From: Pseudomonadota bacterium
Lineage (GTDB): Bacteria; Desulfobacterota; Desulfobulbia; Desulfobulbales; JAHJIY01
Length of the DNA: 64,000 nt
Direction: 5' to 3'
Assembly: GCA_018823175.1 (NCBI GenBank)
Contig: JAHJIY010000027.1
Span: 1-64,000 of the forward strand
The stretch's first letter is position 1. Each line of letters begins with the position of its first letter. Shown piece after piece: positions 18,031 to 26,310 of the stretch. Made by a program: the position numbers and the translations under genes. Below the pieces are notes generated by a model that was not told the DNA's origin, did not search any database, and saw only the letters and a list, made by a program, of their open reading frames with translations.

Positions 18031-19410
18031 TCAGTCTTTGCCGACATATGCCTTGAGGTATTCAGGCAGGAGATCATATACCTCAATTGGTGTTTTTAGA
18101 GGCTTGCGGCGGTCGACGCAAAAGCCATGCTTTTGTTGCTCTTCATCACCAAGATCCACCGGATAAGATTTCTTGGCAAGGGTCTTGCCGTTTTTGTCCG
18201 TGAAAGGGATGACGATGGGTCCTTGACTTTCAACAACATAAGCCATCTGGCCGGTGGCCATAAAAATTATGCTGCCGGGTGGATATATGCCGACGGACTT
18301 TACAAATGAGTGGAGGATGAACTGCAGCATGTGGTCTTTGTCGGCATATTCGTTAAAGATGTTTTTAACTACCCCGGTCGGATTCATTGCGTCTTTGTAA
18401 CATCGTTTCGAGGTCATGGCATCATAGATGTCCGCAAGTTTACATATCTTGACATAAAGCGGGATTTCGATTGGCAAACGGTTATTGGGGTAACATCGTC
18501 CCTCTCCGATAAACAGGGGCCCGTGATGATATTCCGTAATATTACGAATGTAGGTGTTGTCAAGATTGTTTTTTTTAAGGATCGCCACCCCTTTGTCAAA
18601 GGAATGTCCTTTGACGATCTCGAATTCTTCCGGGGTTAGTGGTCCTTTTTTGTTCAGGATTTCCGGCGGGATTAAAACCTTGCCGACGTCATGCAGGAAA
18701 TATCCAAGAGACAGGTTCTTCAGATCTTCCGGCAGAAATTCCACAAAAGAAACAACATTGTCTTTCTTGCCGATATATGAATCCGGATAGGTCGCCAGAT
18801 ATTTATTGATGATCCCGCTGAAAGAGTCGTTAAACATCTTGAGGATGGCGGTGCCGATCGCACAGACGTTGATTGAATGGTTGTAGAGGTAATTATCAAA
18901 AGAGATTATCTCTTTGGCCAGATAGGCAAAGGCATTATCGCTTCTGACCACAAATTCAAAGATCTCATCAACCGTATTCTGGACAAGTTCCACATCGAAT
19001 TCGCCGCCTGTTTTCTGGATTTCCTTCAGGACTTTTCGGTAATTTTTTTTTGCCTTTTCGTGGGTGTAGGTCGCCTCTTTTTTCAAGACGGCAATTTTCT
19101 GAAGTTTGGTGTCTATTTCATCGTTAATCTCACGTTTTATGGTTTGGCCCACTGCTTTTTCTTCTTCTTTTTCCATGGGAAGAGGTCTGCCGTCACGGTC
19201 CCAGAGACCGCCATTGCTGTCCATGGCGACCGGAATCTGGAATACACCGCTATTTTTGACCAGCAATAATGGGTTGATGCTTTTAATCAGAACATCCTTT
19301 TCAAGAAGCAGGATGCCTTTTTTATTGTAAATATCGACGCCTGTTTTTACGGTGCCGCCACCGGTGACAAGTTCAATCAGGCTATCTATGCTTATTCTTG
19401 ATATCTTCAT
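18031..19410 (-). CDS. Divergent HD-GYP domain protein
   Basis: It is probably a cyclic-di-GMP (or related dinucleotide) phosphodiesterase, or a degenerate sensor. I choose ATG 19410 (459 aa, MKISRISIDS); the longer frame reads through the flanking repeat. The N-terminal part (1-150) is a regulatory region with a charged coiled segment. The HD domain follows with YFLHDVGKVLIPPEIL, then KGHSFDKG and TEYHHGPLF, so the metal-binding H/D residues are mostly kept. The signature HHExxDGxGYP is altered to HHGPLFIGEGRCYP, so the GYP becomes CYP and activity is uncertain. The C-terminal part keeps ICKLADIYDAMTS. Inverted repeats flank the gene. Confidence 0.85.
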   Translation of the reverse strand: MKISRISIDSLIELVTGGGTVKTGVDIYNKKGILLLEKDVLIKSINPLLLVKNSGVFQIPVAMDSNGGLWDRDGRPLPMEKEEEKAVGQTIKREINDEIDTKLQKIAVLKKEATYTHEKAKKNYRKVLKEIQKTGGEFDVELVQNTVDEIFEFVVRSDNAFAYLAKEIISFDNYLYNHSINVCAIGTAILKMFNDSFSGIINKYLATYPDSYIGKKDNVVSFVEFLPEDLKNLSLGYFLHDVGKVLIPPEILNKKGPLTPEEFEIVKGHSFDKGVAILKKNNLDNTYIRNITEYHHGPLFIGEGRCYPNNRLPIEIPLYVKICKLADIYDAMTSKRCYKDAMNPTGVVKNIFNEYADKDHMLQFILHSFVKSVGIYPPGSIIFMATGQMAYVVESQGPIVIPFTDKNGKTLAKKSYPVDLGDEEQQKHGFCVDRRKPLKTPIEVYDLLPEYLKAYVGKD

Positions 19411-19481
19411 TTGGGAACTTGCTTTTGATTTTAAAGGGAATATATACTTTAGCTTAGGTGAGTAAAATTTAAATATCAAGC

Positions 19482-19535
19482 TGAACATGCAAAGCGAAAT
19501 GCATTCCCCGTGACTTACCGCGGGGAACTTCAATG
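19482..19535 (+). repeat. Inverted repeat, right copy flanking HD-GYP gene
   Basis: This copy carries AACATGCAAAGCGAAATGCA and CCGCGGGGAACTTCAAT. Internally, ATGCA/TGCAT and CCCCG/CGGGG can each pair as small hairpins. It lies in the divergent gap between the HD-GYP gene and the DJ-1/PfpI gene. It is the inverted partner of 17914-17987. Confidence 0.65.
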
Positions 19536-19551
19536 TCCGAGGAGATTGACA

Positions 19552-20109
19552 ATGCCGAGTTTACTTTTGTTAGTGGCTGCCGGTTGTGAGGAAATTGAGG
19601 CGGTTACTATTATTGATGTCTGCCGCAGGGCCGGGATTGAGGTAGTGAGTGCCGGCCTGGACAGCGAGGTGCTTCCGGTCAAATGCAGTCGGGGCACCTT
19701 ATTGGTGCCGGATACAGTTCTCGATCAGGCTATGGGCAGGGAATTTGATATGCTGGTTCTGCCCGGCGGCCAACCGGGCACCGATAACCTACGAAAAGAT
19801 TCCCGGGTCAAATCATTGATTCAGGATATGGAAAGAAAAGGCAGATATCTTGCCGCAATCTGCGCGGCACCTATGGTTCTGGCGGAAGCGGGAGTCTTGA
19901 GCGACAAAAAGGCCACGAGTTTCCCCGGGTGCCTTAGCGGATTGCAGATGCCGGACATAAGCTTGACAGAAGGGCCGGTTGTAAAAGATGGCCGGATCAT
20001 AACTTCCTGCGGACCCGGTACCGCAATCGAGTTTGCCCTTGAACTGATTAATGTGTTGATTGGTCGGGAAGCAAAAGAACGGGTAAGGAGAGGTTTGCAG
20101 ATATTCTAA
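19552..20109 (+). CDS. DJ-1/PfpI family protein (YajL/ThiJ-like)
   Basis: This is a 185-aa cytoplasmic protein of the class I glutamine amidotransferase-like fold. ATG 19552 is chosen because GAGGAG lies eight bases upstream; a frame starting at 19510 would be read through the repeat. Family hallmarks are LLLVAAGCEEIEAVTIIDVCRRAGI with the conserved Glu, LVLPGGQPGTDNL, and the nucleophile elbow AAICAAPMVLAEAG with the reactive Cys. Relatives (YajL, DJ-1) protect against oxidative or carbonyl damage; the exact reaction is debated. Confidence 0.93.
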   Translation: MPSLLLLVAAGCEEIEAVTIIDVCRRAGIEVVSAGLDSEVLPVKCSRGTLLVPDTVLDQAMGREFDMLVLPGGQPGTDNLRKDSRVKSLIQDMERKGRYLAAICAAPMVLAEAGVLSDKKATSFPGCLSGLQMPDISLTEGPVVKDGRIITSCGPGTAIEFALELINVLIGREAKERVRRGLQIF

Positions 20110-20194
20110 TTGAGGTTTGACTTATTATTGCCATGGTTTCTGTGATATTGTTTTTAACAAGTTCTCTTTTCCCTAATCAGCAGGAAACTATATA

Positions 20195-22324
20195 TTGAAT
20201 TCCTCCGACCTTGACAAAAGAACAGCCCGCTTAGAGACTGAAATTTCCCGTCACAAGAAAACCCTTGTCGATTTAATGGTGAGTATTGAGCGTTATCGTA
20301 ATCTGGTGGAAACCATCAGTGATCGGCTGTGGGAAATGGACAAGGACATGATTTATGTTTTCAGCAGTCCTCAGGTCAAGAAAATTCTCGGCTACGACCC
20401 TGATGAAGTAATCGGTAAAAGATTGTTTGACTTTATGCCGGAAGAGGAAGTCAGGCAGGCCCGCAAAAGATACTCCAAGTTGTTTGAGCAACAAAAACCT
20501 TTTTCGGCGATAGAAAATGTCTGCCTCCATAAAAGCGGCAAGGAAGTAATTATTGAGAGTAGTGGCATCCCGCTGTTCTCAACGAATGGCGTCTTTAAAG
20601 GGTTCAGAGGAATCGATCGTGATATTACCAAACGTAAACAGGCTGAGAATAATCTACGCCGGAATAATCGTATCCAAAAATTGATCAACTCGGTTCTTGA
20701 AGTTTCTCTTGAGCAAATATCATTTACTGAGCAACTGGCCAGGATTCTTGAGATTACACTTTCCCTCTCGATCCCTCATCTTCTTCCCAAAGGAATTATA
20801 TTTTTAGTTGAAGATGATCCGGAAATTCTAGTCATGAAAGTCCAGCGAGGCCTTTCCAAACAACAGGAATCTGTCTGCCAGAGGATACCATTCGGCACTT
20901 GTATTTGTGGTAAAGCTTCGTCACTAAAGAAAATTATTAGAATTGACTGCGGCAGTGACATGCACGAGATATCACTGGCCGGGGTGGAGCCGCATGGCCA
21001 TTATTGCGTGCCGATAATTTCCGGTGATACTGTTTTGGGCGTACTTAACATTTATTTAGGAACAGAACATGTTCGTTCTGAAGAAGAGGATGATTTTTTT
21101 ATCGCTATCGCCAGCGCCATGGCCGGGATTATTGAACGTAATAAGGCGGAAAATGACCGGGATAAATTCAGGAGTCACCTGGCATATTCACAAAAAATGG
21201 AATCAGTGGGGCGGTTGGCTGGAGGCATTGCCCATGATTTTAATAATATTCTGACCGCTATTGCCGGATATGCCCAATTAACCATGATGGAAATGTCGGA
21301 CTCCGACCCACTTAAAACTAATCTTGAGATAATATATGATTCCGGAAAAGAGGCGGCCGAACTTGTCAGACAATTATTGACCTTCAGCAGTGAACTGAAA
21401 GCCTCGCCTCAGATTATTGATCTCAACAGTTATTTCAGAGGAAAGGAAAAATATATTTCTGCCCTGGTTGGCAATAAAGTAGAAGTGGAGTTCGATTTGC
21501 AGGACGAGTTATGGAAAGTGAATATGGATTATGCCCAGCTTGATCTTGTAGTTAATAACATTGTAAGCAATGCGGTTGAGGCCATGGGGGCAGACGGCAA
21601 TATTACAATAAAAACCATGAATGTGGTTTTGGGATATGAGTTTGCCAAGTTTCACCATGGCGTAACGGCCGGTGAGTACGTAATATTTGCAATTACTGAT
21701 ACTGGCCCCGGGATGGCCAAGGAAGTGCGGGATTATGTTTTTGAACCATTTTTCACCACCAAACGGAACAAGGGGCATGGCCTTGGTCTGGCTACCGTAT
21801 ATGGGGTAATCAAACAGAGTAAAGGGAATATTACTGTCGATAGTGAGCCCGGGCAAGGGGCCACATTTAAGGTATATCTCCCTCGGTCATCGGATGATAC
21901 CAAAAAAAAGGGGTCGATTTTTTCACTTGATGTGGTGGGCGGTGATGAAATAATTTTATTGGTCGATGACGAGGAAAGCGTCCGGGGTTATCTGGAAAAA
22001 GTCCTGACTGGTCTTGGATATCAAGTGGTGACCTGCATCGATGGGGAAGAAGCTCTGGTCAATGCTGCTGCCCATGAAAAGATCGATCTCCTGTTGACCG
22101 ATGTGATCATGCCCGGCCTCAATGGGACGGAACTGGCGCCGGAAATACGCAAAATATTTCCCGAGGTCAGGGTGCTTTACATGTCGGGCCAGGCTGAAAC
22201 CGAAGTTACCTATGAAGATATCCTCAGAAAAGATGTTAATTATTTATCCAAACCGATCAGTCCCCAGAATTTGGCCCTTGCGGTCAGGACATCTCTGGAT
22301 GTTGCCGGATTACGTAAAAGATAG
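20195..22324 (+). CDS. Hybrid sensor histidine kinase, PAS-GAF-HisKA-HATPase-REC
   Basis: This is a 709-aa soluble kinase with no TM segment. Order: short helix (1-30), PAS (about 32-150, ending in the PAC-type GIDRDITKRKQAE), GAF-like domain (about 165-310), HisKA with phospho-His H347 (GGIAHDFNNILT), HATPase (N box NNIVSNAVEAM, G1 DTGPGM, G2 GHGLGLATVYG), and a C-terminal receiver (VDDEES, phospho-acceptor about D636 in LTDVIMPGLNG, final SKP). The start codon appears to be TTG at 20195 with CAGGAAA upstream. It probably senses a cytoplasmic signal. No partner regulator is adjacent, so the target is unknown. Confidence 0.92.
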   Translation: MNSSDLDKRTARLETEISRHKKTLVDLMVSIERYRNLVETISDRLWEMDKDMIYVFSSPQVKKILGYDPDEVIGKRLFDFMPEEEVRQARKRYSKLFEQQKPFSAIENVCLHKSGKEVIIESSGIPLFSTNGVFKGFRGIDRDITKRKQAENNLRRNNRIQKLINSVLEVSLEQISFTEQLARILEITLSLSIPHLLPKGIIFLVEDDPEILVMKVQRGLSKQQESVCQRIPFGTCICGKASSLKKIIRIDCGSDMHEISLAGVEPHGHYCVPIISGDTVLGVLNIYLGTEHVRSEEEDDFFIAIASAMAGIIERNKAENDRDKFRSHLAYSQKMESVGRLAGGIAHDFNNILTAIAGYAQLTMMEMSDSDPLKTNLEIIYDSGKEAAELVRQLLTFSSELKASPQIIDLNSYFRGKEKYISALVGNKVEVEFDLQDELWKVNMDYAQLDLVVNNIVSNAVEAMGADGNITIKTMNVVLGYEFAKFHHGVTAGEYVIFAITDTGPGMAKEVRDYVFEPFFTTKRNKGHGLGLATVYGVIKQSKGNITVDSEPGQGATFKVYLPRSSDDTKKKGSIFSLDVVGGDEIILLVDDEESVRGYLEKVLTGLGYQVVTCIDGEEALVNAAAHEKIDLLLTDVIMPGLNGTELAPEIRKIFPEVRVLYMSGQAETEVTYEDILRKDVNYLSKPISPQNLALAVRTSLDVAGLRKR

Positions 22325-22381
22325 GGTCTATATACCACAAGGGCATAAGTCTCGTCAGAGCAGACCAGCTGCTCAACTCGG

Positions 22382-24157
22382 CTATATCTCAACGGTTTTC
22401 AGCATATCATCTATAGTTTGCAAACCACCATCCCAGAAATTTCTGTCATCCAGATCAACCTTGAATGGTTTGAGCAATTCGTATGGTGAGTTGCTGCCGC
22501 CACTCTTTAACAAGTTAATATATTTAGGTACAAATGAGACCGGGTCCTGCTGATAAAGATTGTAAAGCGCCAGGACCAGTAACTCGCCAAAGGCATAAGA
22601 GTACACATAACCTGGGGTGCTTAGGAAGTGAGGAATGTAGGACCACCATATGCCGTAATCCTCGGTCAGATTAACCGAATCACCAAACATGGCGTTCTGG
22701 GTTGTCAGCCAGTGGGTGGCAAAATCATCCGATGAAAGTTCTCCCTTGTCCCGACGGGTATTGTGGATAAGGTTTTCGAACCGGTTCATTGATACCTGCC
22801 GAAAGACGGTGGCAAAAATTGATTCAAGTTTCTGGCAGACAAAAGCCCGCTTTTCCTCTGGGCTTTGCAAGCGGTCAACCTGTGCATTGAAAAGGATCAG
22901 TTCGCCGAAGACCGAGGCTGTTTCTGCCAGCACCAAGGTTGTGTTGCTGTTGTAATACCCTCCTGCCGCCGCCAGATATTGATGCACTCCATGTCCCAGT
23001 TCATGCGCCACCGTCGACACATCACGCAGGTTGCCGGTATAGTTTACCATGACATATGGATGAACTTCAGGCACACAAGGGTGGGCGAAAGCGCCGCCCC
23101 TTTTCCCTTCGATAATCGGGGCATGGATCCAGTTTCGGTCAAAAAAGAGTTTGGCGGTATCCGCCATTTGTGGCGAGAAGCGATCAAATGCTTCCAGGAC
23201 CATGGTCTGGCATTCCTGCCAGGGTATGGTTTGGGCCGAAAGGTGGGGCAGGGGGGCGTAACGATCATAGTCTTTAAGTTCTGGCAGACCGGTCAGTTGT
23301 TTTTTTAGTCGATAGTATCGTTGCGGAATGTCATATCGTGAGGTAACCGCATCAACCAGCACCTCGACGGTTTTGTCCTGCAATTCGTTGTACAGATTCA
23401 TTGAACTGACCCATGAACCGTAACTCCGGATCCGGTCGTCAATCATTTTGTCGGCCAGAATGGTGTTGAAAATGTGGGTCAGGACATGAAGTTGACTCTT
23501 TAAACCATCGGTCAGTTCTTTGGCCGCCTGGCGACGGACATCCTGGTCCTGATTATAAAGATCCGCCAGCACCTCTTCTTCGGTCCGTTCCGACTCGCCG
23601 AATTTCATGTAACCCATGACTTTATCAAAAAGATTGTTCCAACTGGACCGGCCAACCGGCGCCCGCTCAAGTAAGAGGGTTTCCTCGGCGTGGCTCAACA
23701 GGTGTTTTGCGTAACGTCGCATATTGCTCAGGTAATGCCGGTAATGCGATAGTTTTTCATCCTTCATCAGTCTGTCGGCGGAAGCATCATCTGTTTTAGA
23801 CCACTCCAGTTCAAAAAAGATAACCTCTTTGCCGATCATGCTGCCGGTTTCCTTTATTTCTTGGAGAAAGGCGCCGGCGGCGGCATCTTTTGTTTTGGTG
23901 GCAAAGTTGAGAAAGGCGAAGGTCGAGATTTTACCAAGGGTTGAGTCAAGTTTTTCCAACCTCGAGACAAGAGAAAAAAGATCGGTAGTCTTGATCCGCG
24001 CAATATTCCCGGCAAATATTTTTTTTATTTCAGCGGCCTCTGTTTTGCACCATTTGATATCTTGTTCCAGATTGGAGTCGCTGGTGGCGCTATACAAATC
24101 ATTTAGATTCCACAGTATGCCTGCGGTGTTCAGGATATCACTGTTTGATTCCGGCAT
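22382..24157 (-). CDS. pepF: Oligoendopeptidase F, M3 family zinc metallopeptidase
   Basis: It hydrolyses short peptides in the cytoplasm. The zinc site HExxH is HELGH (H385, E386, H389), with the third ligand Glu expected in LAETASVFGE. The rest follows the M3B pattern with an N-terminal helical lobe, GKRGGAFAHPCVPEVHPYVMVNY and a C-terminal YSYAFGELL. I start at ATG 24157 (591 aa), which is preceded by AAGAGGA; the longer frame has no better signal. The convergent hybrid kinase ends 57 bp away. Confidence 0.95.
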   Translation of the reverse strand: MPESNSDILNTAGILWNLNDLYSATSDSNLEQDIKWCKTEAAEIKKIFAGNIARIKTTDLFSLVSRLEKLDSTLGKISTFAFLNFATKTKDAAAGAFLQEIKETGSMIGKEVIFFELEWSKTDDASADRLMKDEKLSHYRHYLSNMRRYAKHLLSHAEETLLLERAPVGRSSWNNLFDKVMGYMKFGESERTEEEVLADLYNQDQDVRRQAAKELTDGLKSQLHVLTHIFNTILADKMIDDRIRSYGSWVSSMNLYNELQDKTVEVLVDAVTSRYDIPQRYYRLKKQLTGLPELKDYDRYAPLPHLSAQTIPWQECQTMVLEAFDRFSPQMADTAKLFFDRNWIHAPIIEGKRGGAFAHPCVPEVHPYVMVNYTGNLRDVSTVAHELGHGVHQYLAAAGGYYNSNTTLVLAETASVFGELILFNAQVDRLQSPEEKRAFVCQKLESIFATVFRQVSMNRFENLIHNTRRDKGELSSDDFATHWLTTQNAMFGDSVNLTEDYGIWWSYIPHFLSTPGYVYSYAFGELLVLALYNLYQQDPVSFVPKYINLLKSGGSNSPYELLKPFKVDLDDRNFWDGGLQTIDDMLKTVEI

Positions 24158-24433
24158 TATATTAATCCTCTTGTTGGGCTGAATAATTAAGGGCTCTTCT
24201 CCAGCATGAGTGCATTTCAGGAGTATAAAGACCATATCAATTTGAGTGTTTTTTTGCGAGACAATCAGTCTGATGATGCAAAAAAATGGAATAACAACAA
24301 GTTACCTAGAAGGTATAAAAAAAATGGCTGAAAAAATTATATTATCATTGCGGATGGCTGGAAAGAGTTATATAGATTTTACCACTTAGGCTATATATTC
24401 AATATATTTTCATTCTTTTCCGCGATACAAAAG
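24158..24433. other. Divergent spacer between pepF and parE
   Basis: This 276-bp AT-rich gap must hold promoters in both directions. TTGCGG and TATATATT-like boxes lie near 24349-24405 on the plus strand, but I cannot assign a promoter with confidence. There is no ORF or repeat. Confidence 0.3.
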
Positions 24434-26272
24434 ATGACATCAGCTGCTGGAAATTACGACGAAAACAAAATAAAAACCCTTAGCTCTCTTGAGCATATCA
24501 GGTTACGGCCCGGTATGTATATAGGCCGGCTCGGCAATGGCTCACACCCAGATGACGGGGTCTATATTCTGCTCAAGGAAGTCCTTGATAACGCGGTTGA
24601 CGAGTTTATCATGGGGGCGGGCACCAAGGTCGATGTCGATATTGTCGAACCTGGACGGGTGATCATTCGTGATTTTGGCCGGGGAATTCCCTTAGGCAAA
24701 ATTGTGGAGTGCGTTTCGGTCATTAACACCGGCGCCAAGTACAACACCGATGTCTTTCAATTTTCGGTCGGTCTTAACGGGGTAGGCACCAAGGCGGTAA
24801 ACGCCCTGTCGCAGGAATTTACGGTGACCTCCTTCCGGGACGGAGAGTTTGCCAGAGCCACTTTTGTTGACGGGGTGCTCCAAGATAAGGAAGCCGGTAG
24901 TACCAAGGAAAAAAACGGCACCCTGGTAGAGTTTCTGCCGGACCTGAAAATTTTCGAGGAATTCTCGTTTAATCCCGAATTCGTGCGCAAGAGATTATGG
25001 CGCTATGCCTACCTCAATGCCGGGCTCAAGATCCATCTGGATGGGGAGGTTTTTCATTCGGTTAACGGTTTGCTTGACCTTCTGGACAATGAAATAGAAG
25101 GTACCCAGCTTTATGATCCAATCCATTACAAGGACAATACGCTGGAATTTGCCTTTTCCCATACCGACTGTTACGGCGAATCATACTTTGCTTTTGTTAA
25201 TGGTACTTATACCAACGAGGGCGGCACTCATCTTTCTGCTTTCCGGGAAGGGATCTTAAAAGGGGTGAATGAGTATTCCGGCAAAAAATTTGCCGGCGAA
25301 GATGTGCGAGATGGGGTGGTCGGCACCGTAGCCGTAAAAATCAAGGACCCCATTTTTGAATCACAGACCAAAAATAAACTCGGCAACACCGACATCAGGT
25401 CATGGATTTCCAATAAGGTCCGTGATGCCTTAACCGATTATTTTTACAAAAATACCGAACTGGCCGATGTGTTGATCCAGAAAATTCAACATAATGCCAA
25501 GATCCGCAAAGAACTGCAAAATGTTCGGAAAGAGGCCAAGGCCAAGGCCAAAAAAGTAGCGCTTAAGGTCCCTCAATTAAAAGATTGCAAGTATCATCCC
25601 AGTAAAAACAACCCGTCACCGGACGGGCGGGGGAATATGCTTTTCATCACCGAGGGTCAGTCCGCTTCAGGTTCCATCGTCAGCTCCCGTGACCCGATGA
25701 CCCAGGCGGTTTTTTCGCTCAAAGGCAAGCCGATGAATGTCCTAGGCCATCCTCTGACCCTGCTTTACAAAAACGACGAGATGTACAATATGATGCGGGC
25801 CTTGAATATCGAGGATTCCGTAAGTGGTTTACGATACGACAAAGTCATTCTGGCAACCGATGCCGATGTTGACGGGTTGCATATCAGAAATCTTTTGCTG
25901 ACATTTTTTCTGCATTACTTCGAGTCACTGGTTAAACGTGAACATGTGTACATTCTTGAAACCCCGATCTTCAGGGTCCGGACCAAGTCTGAAACTATTT
26001 ATTGTTATTCAGAAAAGGAAAAGATAGCGGCTGAGAAAAAACTGGGCGGCTCCGGTAAATTGAAAAAGCAGGTTGAAATCACCCGGTTTAAAGGTTTGGG
26101 CGAGATTTCCCCTGCCGAATTTAAACAATTTATCGGCAAGGATATTCGTCTGCAACAGGTCATTATCGACCGACTAAGCGAAGTGCCTAAACTTTTAGCT
26201 TTTTATATGGGAAAAAACACCCCGGATCGCAAGGACTACATCATAGAGAATCTGGTTATTGACCCTGTCTGA
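24434..26272 (+). CDS. parE: Type IIA DNA topoisomerase subunit B (ParE/GyrB-like)
   Basis: This ATPase subunit of a topoisomerase IV-like enzyme relaxes or decatenates DNA together with the next gene. The protein is 612 aa. The GHKL ATPase part shows LEHIRLRPGMYIG, EVLDNAVDEF and VGLNGVGTKAVNALS. The Toprim domain begins ITEGQSASGS at E407, where most GyrB/ParE read EGDSAGG; the DAD motif ATDADVDGLHIRNLL is intact. The short length without a long insert fits ParE rather than a proteobacterial GyrB. The EGQSASGS variant resembles a subgroup seen outside classical Proteobacteria, though I cannot verify that here. Confidence 0.92.
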   Translation: MTSAAGNYDENKIKTLSSLEHIRLRPGMYIGRLGNGSHPDDGVYILLKEVLDNAVDEFIMGAGTKVDVDIVEPGRVIIRDFGRGIPLGKIVECVSVINTGAKYNTDVFQFSVGLNGVGTKAVNALSQEFTVTSFRDGEFARATFVDGVLQDKEAGSTKEKNGTLVEFLPDLKIFEEFSFNPEFVRKRLWRYAYLNAGLKIHLDGEVFHSVNGLLDLLDNEIEGTQLYDPIHYKDNTLEFAFSHTDCYGESYFAFVNGTYTNEGGTHLSAFREGILKGVNEYSGKKFAGEDVRDGVVGTVAVKIKDPIFESQTKNKLGNTDIRSWISNKVRDALTDYFYKNTELADVLIQKIQHNAKIRKELQNVRKEAKAKAKKVALKVPQLKDCKYHPSKNNPSPDGRGNMLFITEGQSASGSIVSSRDPMTQAVFSLKGKPMNVLGHPLTLLYKNDEMYNMMRALNIEDSVSGLRYDKVILATDADVDGLHIRNLLLTFFLHYFESLVKREHVYILETPIFRVRTKSETIYCYSEKEKIAAEKKLGGSGKLKKQVEITRFKGLGEISPAEFKQFIGKDIRLQQVIIDRLSEVPKLLAFYMGKNTPDRKDYIIENLVIDPV

Positions 26273-26310
26273 TTCGTTAATTGTAACTATAAACATTTGA
26301 ACCTATCCCA

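Noticed and set aside
19411-19533. N-terminal extension of the HD-GYP gene
   Set aside because: It reads through the flanking repeat; MKISRIS at 19410 is a more natural start.
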